The position numbers and the translations under genes are program-made. This document shows, one piece after another, positions 1 to 5,413 of a stretch of DNA of 8,238 nt (position 1 is its first letter; each line of letters begins with the position of its first letter). The DNA is taken from the NCBI GenBank assembly GCA_002501885.1, contig DAON01000002.1:1-8238 (forward strand). Direction: 5' to 3'. The notes below the pieces were generated by a model. It was not told the origin of the DNA, did not search any database, and worked only from the letters and a program-made list of their open reading frames with translations. The DNA is from Euryarchaeota archaeon UBA220. GTDB lineage: Archaea; Thermoplasmatota; Poseidoniia; Poseidoniales; Thalassarchaeaceae.

Positions 1-124
1 GGTATGGTCGGATCAAAATACGGTTCGGAGGTTTCCGGGCAAGCTGGAATAAGGAGGCTTTTGGTCGTGGTATTGTTGATAGCCGCCAGTAAGAGAATAC
101 TGGAGATAGTAGGAATCTGAAAAA
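1..124. other. Left-edge stretch with no firmly assignable gene
   Basis: The first 120 bases are open in plus-strand frame 1 and end with TGA at 118-120. The translation finishes with a hydrophobic stretch (RLLVVVLLIAASKRILEIVGI read from about position 55). This could be the tail of a plus-strand gene that enters from outside the window and converges on the zinc-ribbon gene. Plus-strand frame 3 is also open to a TAA at 90-92, and one minus-strand frame is open too, so frame alone does not decide. No family is recognisable. I treat it as unassigned. Confidence 0.3.
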
Positions 125-646
125 TCAGATGCCGAATTTGTCTACATGCCCACACTCTGGATACGCGCAGTGGACTTCGTAACGATCTCGCTTTGGGGCC
201 GGAATCTGCATGATAGAGCCACACATCGAGCATTGGTGTGATACGATTTCTGGTTCATTGGACTCGGGTTCTTCGAAATCATCGAAGTCCTCTTGGGACA
301 TTGTCCAACCAATATCCTCGGGCACCACCTCGTCACTTTCGTCACGAATACGGCTCTGTCTGAGGCCTAACTTGATTCTGATTTTGCGGCTCTTCTTAGC
401 GGGCTTCTTTGGTGGGGCCTTTTGTTTAGCATCCTTACTAGGCCGGCGGCGCTTCTTCGGTGGTGGTGACTTGGTTGGTTTCTTCGCCGGTGGGGCCTTC
501 TTTGGTGGGGCCTTCTTCTTTGGTGGCGGTGGAGGTGCTTTCTTTTTCGGCGGGGGTGGAGGAGGGGTCTTTTTTGGTGGCGGAGGTGGTGCTTTCTTAC
601 CCTTTGATGGAGGGGGCGGAGGTGGTGGTGGGGGTTTCTTCGCCAT
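125..646 (-). CDS. Proline/lysine-rich disordered protein with C-terminal zinc ribbon
   Basis: Not a recognised family. The 173-residue product has three visibly different parts. Residues 1-93 are almost only Pro, Lys and Ala: a run of nine prolines (5-13), then repeated blocks of three to six prolines separated by KK or KKK, grading into a KKRRR basic segment. Residues 102-135 are strongly acidic (DESDE, EDFDDFEE). Residues 137-170 form a small zinc ribbon, with CSMC at 139-142 and a second pair at C160 and C165 followed by GH. The basic tail suggests binding to nucleic acid, ribosome or another acidic partner; that is inference. The ATG at 646 is preferred to a TTG at 664 because a GGGGTG motif lies six bases upstream of it. 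It is the last of the minus-strand genes, 60 bp after apt. The repeats are C/G-rich and may confuse assemblies and gene callers. Confidence 0.75.
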   Translation of the reverse strand: MAKKPPPPPPPPPSKGKKAPPPPPKKTPPPPPPKKKAPPPPPKKKAPPKKAPPAKKPTKSPPPKKRRRPSKDAKQKAPPKKPAKKSRKIRIKLGLRQSRIRDESDEVVPEDIGWTMSQEDFDDFEEPESNEPEIVSHQCSMCGSIMQIPAPKRDRYEVHCAYPECGHVDKFGI

Positions 647-652
647 ACCTAA

Positions 653-658
653 CACCCC
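653..658 (-). promoter_or_regulatory. Ribosome binding site for the zinc-ribbon gene
   Basis: On the minus strand this reads GGGGTG, with GGTG complementary to the archaeal 16S 3' end, six bases before the ATG at 646. It supports that start over the TTG at 664, which would place the site inside the gene. Confidence 0.45.
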
Positions 659-706
659 ATGCAAACAACTGGACCCTTTGAAGAAATCGGGAGAGTGATG
701 GTTTCC

Positions 707-1249
707 TCAGGCCGGGAACTCGATTAGTGCATGTACGGGAACTTGCTCAAGAAGTTCCCTCGCGCCCAAACCTTCGAGTTCGATAACAAATAGAGATGCA
801 ATTGGAATAGCGCCGGCTCTACGGCATAAATCTACACAGGCCGATACTGTTCCGCCTGTCGCTAGTAGATCGTCAATGATTACGATGTTTTGACCCTCTT
901 CCAGAGCATCGATATGCATCTCCAGTGTGTTCGAGCCGTATTCGAGATCATATTCCACTGAATATGCCTGATAAGGTAGCTTGCCCGGTTTACGAATTGG
1001 GACAAAACTGATTCCGAGTTTTGCGGCCAATAGTGGGCCGAAAATGAATCCCCGGGCCTCGGGACCGACGACCGCATCCGGCCGCCAGCCCCGCTCCTCC
1101 ATATCCTCTGCAAAACGATCTATGATGCCTGACATGAGACCTGGGTCGCTCAGTACGGGTGTGATGTCCCGGAACATGATTCCCTCAATTGGGAAGTCCG
1201 GTACCGTACGTATTGCGTTCCTCAGGTTTTGGAGTAATTCGTCAGACAT
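707..1249 (-). CDS. apt: Adenine phosphoribosyltransferase
   Basis: Converts adenine plus PRPP to AMP and pyrophosphate, a cytoplasmic one-step purine salvage reaction. The 180-residue protein is full length for the family (about 170-185 residues). Visible signatures are the N-terminal PDFPIEGIMFRDITP block (17-31), the VVGPEARGF loop (60-68) typical of APRT, the RKPGKLP hood segment (86-92), and the PRPP-binding motif IVIIDDLLATGGT (122-134) with its paired aspartates D126 and D127. The ATG at 1249 is chosen over an in-frame TTG two codons upstream because GGAG lies eight bases before it. It follows a purine permease gene on the same strand with a 70-bp gap, so imported adenine can be captured immediately as AMP. 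Some archaeal proteins of this fold use other bases, but the match here is to true APRT. Confidence 0.95.
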   Translation of the reverse strand: MSDELLQNLRNAIRTVPDFPIEGIMFRDITPVLSDPGLMSGIIDRFAEDMEERGWRPDAVVGPEARGFIFGPLLAAKLGISFVPIRKPGKLPYQAYSVEYDLEYGSNTLEMHIDALEEGQNIVIIDDLLATGGTVSACVDLCRRAGAIPIASLFVIELEGLGARELLEQVPVHALIEFPA

Positions 1250-1257
1250 GCTCAACG

Positions 1258-1261
1258 CTCC
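1258..1261 (-). promoter_or_regulatory. Ribosome binding site for apt
   Basis: GGAG on the minus strand, eight bases upstream of the ATG at 1249. It decides the apt start in favour of ATG over the nearby TTG at 1255. Confidence 0.5.
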
Positions 1262-1275
1262 GCGTAGGGGAGGGT

Positions 1276-1296
1276 CCCTGCCCCGAAGGGCAAGGG
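1276..1296 (-). promoter_or_regulatory. UUCG-capped hairpin in the permease-apt spacer
   Basis: The minus-strand RNA reads CCCUUGCCC, UUCG, GGGCAGGG. This forms an eight-pair GC-rich stem with one bulged U, closed by a C(UUCG)G tetraloop, one of the most stable known. It sits 27-47 bases upstream of the apt start codon and just before its ribosome binding site. No U-tract follows, so it is not a classic intrinsic terminator. Processing, mRNA stabilisation or attenuation between the two cistrons are possible roles. Confidence 0.5.
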
Positions 1297-1319
1297 AGTC
1301 CCGTTACGTAATTTTATGT

Positions 1320-2786
1320 TCAGTTGAGACCCATTTGGGTGAACAACCAGTCGATTGTGTTCTGGTCGCCAGGTCCTAGGTAGAACATTGCCATGAAGGC
1401 AAAGAGTCCCCACATTACTGGGTTTAGCTCATCGTGCTTCTGCATACCGATCTTGATGGCACAGTAGGTAATTACACCCCATGCGATACCGTCAGCGATC
1501 GAGTATGTGAACGGCATCAATACCATGGTCAAGAATGCTGGTAGAGCCATTTCGGCGTCTGCCCAGTTGATGTCAGCGGCTTGGCGCATCATCATAGCAC
1601 CGATAACAACCAGTGCCATTGCGGCTGCGAAGGTAGGGATGTTCTGGAACAGGTCAGAGAAGAAGAGACCGGTGAGCATCAATACACCCACAGTCACTGC
1701 TGTTAGACCTGTCTTGCCTCCTTCCTCAACACCGGCTACCGACTCAATGTAGGTCGTTGTGGTGCTGGTTCCGATGGCTGCTCCGACGATGGTTGCTGCT
1801 GCGTCTGCAGTGAATGCCTCGTCCGAGTTCATTAGCTCGTCGTTCTCATCAACATATCCTGCTTGGCGACCCACAGAGTAGAGGGTGCCTGCAGTGTCGA
1901 AGATATCGACGAATAGGAAGGTGATCATCACCATGAGGAACATTCCAACGGTTGTACCGCCTTCTGCTCCTACATCTCCTAGAGCACTTGTGGCTGCCAT
2001 GAGGGTGTCCTCAGGTAGGCCCACAAATCCAATTGCGCTTGGGTCTGGCCATGTAGCGTAAACGCTAGCCCAGCCTGCTCCACCAGCAACGAAGTCGTTG
2101 TACGGGTCATATGCCTCGGTTGCCCAGCCCCAAAGAGAGGCTACAGCGATACCGATGATGATTGCGCCCTTCTGACCGCGGGCCATCAGGACGGCTGTCA
2201 AAATCAGACATACCATCGAGATAAACGCGCCGTGGTTATACTCGAAGGTCTCTGTAGCTGCGATGTTAACCAGTGTGGCTCCATCGTCCATAATCCAACC
2301 CATCTCTCTGAGACCAATGATTGCCAGGAACATACCGATACCGGCGCCTGTGGCTATCTTCAGGTCTGTGGGGATTGAGTTGATCATGGTCGTCCTGAAA
2401 CCACCGATCACTGGGATCTGTGGCATAGACATCGCCAAGAACAGTATTCCTTCCACGAACACAGCGGCAAGGGCAACGTCCCAAGGGACGCCCATGCCAA
2501 GAACTACCGCGAACGTAAAGTACGCGTTTAGTCCCATTCCAGGTGCGAGTGCGAACGGTAAGTTCGCGTACAGACCCATGATAGTACATCCCACGAAGGC
2601 CGCTACAGCCGTCGCGAACAATGCATCATCAAATGGTATGCCTGTTGCACCAAAATTACTCAGCATAGAGGGGTTGACTACCAAGATGTAAGCCATGGTC
2701 AGGAATGTCGTCATTCCTGCCCTTAGCTCACGGTTGACAGTGCTCCCCGCTGCTGTTACTCCAAATTGTTGATCTAATGCTTCCAT
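1320..2786 (-). CDS. NCS2-family (AzgA/PbuG-type) purine permease
   Basis: Integral membrane transporter of the nucleobase-cation symport 2 family, AzgA branch, expected to import adenine, guanine or hypoxanthine with a cation. The 488-residue length is slightly above the usual 430-470. Diagnostic segments are RAGMTTFLTMAYILVVNP (22-39), ALAPGMGLNAYF (79-90), FVDIFDTAGTLYSVGRQAG (292-310) and GTSTTTTYIESVAGVEEGGK (339-358). The last two correspond to the half-helix regions that hold the substrate in this fold, with D294, D297 and E348 as probable binding acids by homology. Many hydrophobic helices are obvious throughout. An acidic, Trp-rich loop at about 220-280 probably accounts for the extra length. 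The start ATG has a GGTGA site close upstream. apt follows directly on the same strand, supporting a purine substrate; which purine cannot be read from the sequence. Confidence 0.92.
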   Translation of the reverse strand: MEALDQQFGVTAAGSTVNRELRAGMTTFLTMAYILVVNPSMLSNFGATGIPFDDALFATAVAAFVGCTIMGLYANLPFALAPGMGLNAYFTFAVVLGMGVPWDVALAAVFVEGILFLAMSMPQIPVIGGFRTTMINSIPTDLKIATGAGIGMFLAIIGLREMGWIMDDGATLVNIAATETFEYNHGAFISMVCLILTAVLMARGQKGAIIIGIAVASLWGWATEAYDPYNDFVAGGAGWASVYATWPDPSAIGFVGLPEDTLMAATSALGDVGAEGGTTVGMFLMVMITFLFVDIFDTAGTLYSVGRQAGYVDENDELMNSDEAFTADAAATIVGAAIGTSTTTTYIESVAGVEEGGKTGLTAVTVGVLMLTGLFFSDLFQNIPTFAAAMALVVIGAMMMRQAADINWADAEMALPAFLTMVLMPFTYSIADGIAWGVITYCAIKIGMQKHDELNPVMWGLFAFMAMFYLGPGDQNTIDWLFTQMGLN

Positions 2787-2788
2787 TT

Positions 2789-2874
2789 TTTCACCTTATT
2801 TTCCATTATACCTTGGCTTTCACCTAGGTATTTCGACTCATGACAAATACGGCCTATCAATGGTTCGGGTGAAA
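2789..2874. repeat. Three copies of GGTGAAA in the RNase-permease gap
   Basis: Minus-strand GGTGAAA occurs at 2789-2795 (inside the permease ribosome binding site) and at 2818-2824. A third copy in opposite orientation lies at 2868-2874. The middle copy abuts an 8-bp palindrome ACCTAGGT at 2822-2829. The arrangement could be an operator for the purine permease, or the outer pair could form a stem. The shortness of the motif means chance is not excluded. Confidence 0.35.
2791..2797 (-). promoter_or_regulatory. Ribosome binding site for the purine permease
   Basis: AAGGTGA on the minus strand, four to five bases before the ATG at 2786. It is a good match to the anti-Shine-Dalgarno of archaeal 16S rRNA. 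An AT-rich TATAAT-like box lies at 2805-2810, but it is too close to the start to serve a leadered transcript, so the promoter proper is unresolved. Confidence 0.55.
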
Positions 2875-2881
2875 TTTGGAG

Positions 2882-4189
2882 TCAAATCAGCAATATTTCG
2901 GTCTGATTGGGTGGTAAATGAACGGTCATTTCCTCTCCAAGAAGGATGTTTAGGGCCTCTCTACTCTCCTCATCTGCATGAAAAATAACAACATGTTTCG
3001 GGTTGCATTCGCGTGCAAAATCCGTTAGTTCCTTTTGGCCTCCGTGGTTTGATAATGAGAGTTGATCGACTTCGATATCGATGGGTACAATATCACCATA
3101 GATTCTGAGTTTTCGCTCGTCTAGTAACAATCGGCCGCCGGACTCTTCTGCCTGATATCCCGTAAGAAGAATGGCATTATTTGCACTATGCCTAAGTCGA
3201 TTGGCGTACCAGATAGCCGGGCCGCCATCTAACATACCGCTTGTGGTAACTATTGCGTCTGCTTCCAGTGCCTTTCTTCTATCTGATTTGCTTGAAACTC
3301 GTCTACACCAACGCCAGGTCTTGCTCAAACCCTTAGGGTCTCTAACCGCTTCGGGATGATCCATCCAATGCTTGGTTACTCGAGTACCCATTCCATGATA
3401 ATGTACCTCAAGGTTAGGGGCTTCTCTCCGAAGGATCTGCAATACATCCTGACCTCGGCCGGAAGCGAAAGCTGGGATAAGGGCGGTCCCTCCTCTATCC
3501 ACAATCTCTAGGACTCGGTCGGCTAATTTCCTTTCTTCATCCAATCTACGGGGATGAACGCGGTTTCCATAAGTGCCTTCGAGAAATAGAATGTCACATT
3601 CCAATGCTTTGGCTCCAAGTACACTTGGACTATCTCTAGTGTCCATATCTCCTGACCATAAAATCCGTGCTTCAGGGGTCTCAATTTCCACCATTACCGC
3701 TCCGGGAATATGTCCTGCCCGATGGAACCTGCACCTCCATGCACCAATATCGAACCATTCACCCATTCTATGAGTAACCCATGAATGAAGGGCTTCATCC
3801 ATATCCCTACGATCCCAAGCTAATGGATATCCTTCAATCTTGGAGACTTTGTATGTATCCCGCCACATCACTTCGGAAACAGATGCTGTGAGGGGGGACC
3901 CGTGTAATCTAGCACCTAGATGTCCAGCGACCCAGGGTGCCATTCCAATATGATCGATATGTGCATGTGTAATGATTACATCATCTACAGGGGGGCATTC
4001 TGCAGGATACTTTGGGGGCTTAGTGGGAGCGAGACCATAATCGATCAAGAGACGGGTACCTGTCGAATCTTCAAGGATACATCCAACATTACCAACCTCA
4101 TCACCACCACCTAGGAAGAATGCTCTGATTCCGCCCTCTACCGGATCGGTTGGATAGGTGCTCGTTCGGCCCGGAGTGTAGAGAACCAT
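2882..4189 (-). CDS. Beta-CASP metallo-beta-lactamase ribonuclease (CPSF/aCPSF2-like)
   Basis: A two-zinc RNA-cleaving enzyme of the CPSF/RNase J superfamily, 435 residues. The metallo-beta-lactamase part has motif 1 D50 in LLIDYG, motif 2 THAHIDHIG (H75, H77, D79, H80), motif 3 H160 in RAGHIPGA and motif 4 D181 in SGDMD. The beta-CASP part shows motif A as E204 in LEGTYGN, motif B H382 in LSNHGG and motif C H404 in IFHADEES. The B-to-C spacing of 22 residues equals that of human CPSF73. No N-terminal KH domains are present, which distinguishes it from the longer archaeal aCPSF1. All zinc ligands are intact, so it should be active in mRNA 3' processing or decay. The start is tightly bounded: an in-frame TGA lies five codons upstream of the ATG at 4189. 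No Shine-Dalgarno site precedes it. It is 95 bp upstream of the permease. Confidence 0.9.
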   Translation of the reverse strand: MVLYTPGRTSTYPTDPVEGGIRAFFLGGGDEVGNVGCILEDSTGTRLLIDYGLAPTKPPKYPAECPPVDDVIITHAHIDHIGMAPWVAGHLGARLHGSPLTASVSEVMWRDTYKVSKIEGYPLAWDRRDMDEALHSWVTHRMGEWFDIGAWRCRFHRAGHIPGAVMVEIETPEARILWSGDMDTRDSPSVLGAKALECDILFLEGTYGNRVHPRRLDEERKLADRVLEIVDRGGTALIPAFASGRGQDVLQILRREAPNLEVHYHGMGTRVTKHWMDHPEAVRDPKGLSKTWRWCRRVSSKSDRRKALEADAIVTTSGMLDGGPAIWYANRLRHSANNAILLTGYQAEESGGRLLLDERKLRIYGDIVPIDIEVDQLSLSNHGGQKELTDFARECNPKHVVIFHADEESREALNILLGEEMTVHLPPNQTEILLI

Positions 4190-4227
4190 GGGGGTCGGTG
4201 GTGCTCATCTTTCATCAGCCAACCGGG

Positions 4228-4258
4228 GAATCCCTCTCATTTCCACTCCAAGGGATTC
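4228..4258 (-). promoter_or_regulatory. 8-bp inverted repeat upstream of the RNase gene
   Basis: GAATCCCT at 4228-4235 pairs perfectly with AGGGATTC at 4251-4258 across a 15-base loop. It lies 39-69 bases upstream of the RNase start in the 250-bp divergent region (4190-4439). No other gene is evident in that region. The repeat could be a protein-binding site, or a hairpin in the RNase leader through which the enzyme controls its own mRNA, as some RNases do. There is no T-tract on either side that would suggest a terminator. Confidence 0.4.
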
Positions 4259-4439
4259 GTTTCGTGATGAGCTCGTCGAACGGGTTAGGAACGATTATTT
4301 TCTTTCGATTGGATAATGCGATTGTCTATCAATATCAGATTAGAATTTGCGTTTCTATCATAATCATCTCGTGAAATTTCTTTCCAGTGGAAGTATAGGG
4401 GTGGGGCAGTCTTACATGGACATTTGATGTGGCAATGTC

Positions 4440-4658
4440 GTGCCTCGACAGGAAGGCCACATCTTCGTGGTCGATGATGATCGCTGCTTTGGTTGCGCCG
4501 CTTGTGTGGCTCTATGCCCTGTTGACGCTCTTTCTCTGCAGGGGTTATTGGCCGTCGTGGAAGAATCGTCATGTACTCACTGTGAGCTCTGCATTCCCTC
4601 CTGCCCGGTTTTTGCACTCGATATTGTTGACGAAAATCAAATGGTGGTATTAACTTGA
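4440..4658 (+). CDS. Two-cluster [4Fe-4S] ferredoxin
   Basis: A 72-residue low-potential electron carrier of the clostridial/bacterial-type ferredoxin fold. Both cluster motifs are perfect: CFGCAACVALCP at 16-27 and CTHCELCIPSCP at 45-56, each CxxCxxCxxxCP. In this fold the last cysteine of each motif completes the other cluster. There is no signal peptide or membrane segment, so it is cytoplasmic. A GTG start at 4440 is chosen because an in-frame TGA at 4425 leaves only four codons upstream and no ATG is available. The stop codon overlaps the TTG start of the next gene, so the two proteins are probably made together and the ferredoxin may feed or drain electrons through that partner. A weak TATA-like GTATAG lies about 45 bases upstream. 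Confidence 0.88.
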   Translation: MPRQEGHIFVVDDDRCFGCAACVALCPVDALSLQGLLAVVEESSCTHCELCIPSCPVFALDIVDENQMVVLT

Positions 4659-5062
4659 AAATCGCAATTTTTGGTGTAAATCTAGAGTCAATGACCACAG
4701 CACATCGTTCCCTTGACGACGATCCTTCCAACATCATTACAGTATATACTGAGGACGCGGAAGCAGGTTTTTCTGAAAACCCACTTGAGGGGATTGTCTT
4801 GAAAGACTATCTGCAGACCATTTCAAAGGATTGGTATGGGACCATACCAAAATCTGTAGATTATGATAATGCATCCTCTACGAGTAGTTCTTGGTTGGTC
4901 AAGTCTATGTCAATCCGTCTTGCTGAAAGAGGAGCGAATTTCCTTCTCCATACTCGAATACTCGAGATTCACGAAGAACAACAAGAGATACACTTTCGTG
5001 GCGGAGGCCAGGAACCATCAGGTGTTCACAGATACGACGAATTGTATGATTTCAGAAGTTAG
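4655..5062 (+). CDS. Short Rossmann-type flavoprotein-like protein, apparently truncated
   Basis: A 135-residue protein. Its start, KIAIFGVNLESMTTAHRSL followed by IITVYTEDAEAGF, follows the beta-alpha-beta pattern of FAD-binding reductases (VAIVGAGxAGLxAAxxL then VTVYExDxxxGG). The glycine motif has decayed to G-V-N-L-E-S. Residues 80-107 (WLVKSMSIRLAERGANFLLHTRILEI) resemble the segment of geranylgeranyl reductase-like or lycopene cyclase-like enzymes where a helix precedes the next FAD-contacting strand. It ends soon after YDELYDFR, about a third of the way through such an enzyme (350-400 residues). I see no continuation in another frame before the next gene. The TTG start overlaps the ferredoxin stop as TTGA, showing translational coupling. 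It may be a real small partner of the ferredoxin or a remnant. Family assignment is by pattern only. Confidence 0.6.
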   Translation: MKIAIFGVNLESMTTAHRSLDDDPSNIITVYTEDAEAGFSENPLEGIVLKDYLQTISKDWYGTIPKSVDYDNASSTSSSWLVKSMSIRLAERGANFLLHTRILEIHEEQQEIHFRGGGQEPSGVHRYDELYDFRS

Positions 5063-5110
5063 AATATACACCAATCAAATCAAATCTAAGATATCATTGC
5101 GACGATAATT

Positions 5111-5383
5111 ATGGGTGTCAAGCACGGCTTAGGAATTGCCTGCTTCGCATTTGTGATTGGCTTTGGTATGGCCCAATTCACAGAAGATGGAACAATGATA
5201 TTTTGTTGGATCTGTGGAATGCCACTCACCCTCGCTGGATTGGGTTTCTTCATACCAGATAGGCCCAAGACAATCGTAGTTCACCCCCCACCAAACACAT
5301 ACTCTCCTTCTCAAGTGAAGAGCTTCGAGGAAGTGGATACGAACAGTGACGGGGTAATCACCCGTGAAGAATACTATCGTTAA
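5111..5383 (+). CDS. Small two-helix membrane protein with a single EF-hand
   Basis: A 90-residue protein of unknown function. Two hydrophobic segments (about 7-22 and 29-48) look like a membrane hairpin joined by a short acidic turn (FTEDGT). A CWIC pair at 32-35 lies at the start of the second helix. A proline-rich linker (59-67) leads to a canonical 12-residue EF-hand loop, D76-T-N78-S-D80-G-V82-I83-T84-R-E-E87, in which every calcium-ligand position is filled. The flanks (VKSFEEV before, YYR after) fit the start of an E helix, but the F helix is cut short by the stop codon. The loop is expected to bind calcium, possibly pairing with another copy. It follows the flavoprotein-like gene by 48 bp and may share its transcript; a TATA-like ATATA at 5065 could also serve it. 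The ATG at 5111 has no clear ribosome binding site. Confidence 0.72.
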   Translation: MGVKHGLGIACFAFVIGFGMAQFTEDGTMIFCWICGMPLTLAGLGFFIPDRPKTIVVHPPPNTYSPSQVKSFEEVDTNSDGVITREEYYR

Positions 5384-5413
5384 GAAATCCACTTTCGTGG
5401 AGGTGGTTCCATT

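Noticed and set aside
210..698. Plus-strand 162-residue frame rich in Gly and Phe
   Set aside because: It is the antisense shadow of the proline/lysine codons of the zinc-ribbon gene (CCN and AAR read as GGN and TTY). The minus-strand frame has a real zinc ribbon and a ribosome binding site.
4264..4270. GTGATGA, a perfect box C of an archaeal C/D sRNA
   Set aside because: No CTGA box D is found within the next 70 bases on the plus strand and no C'/D' pair is seen, so a guide RNA is not supported.
4285..4737. Minus-strand 150-residue frame across the ferredoxin
   Set aside because: It lies antisense to the ferredoxin with its two perfect cluster motifs, and its own composition is Arg/His/Pro-rich with no recognisable domain.
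4863..5108. Plus-strand frame overlapping the end of the flavoprotein-like gene, considered as a frameshifted continuation
   Set aside because: It begins well before the stop at 5062, and its translation shows no reductase features that would extend the protein. A simple frameshift does not restore a longer enzyme.
4991..5400. Direct repeat CACTTTCGTGG at 4991-5001 and 5390-5400
   Set aside because: Eleven bases, with one copy inside a coding frame and one in a convergent spacer. No flanking target duplication or mobile gene. The second copy can form a 5-bp hairpin (5388-5401), but there is no T-tract to call a terminator.
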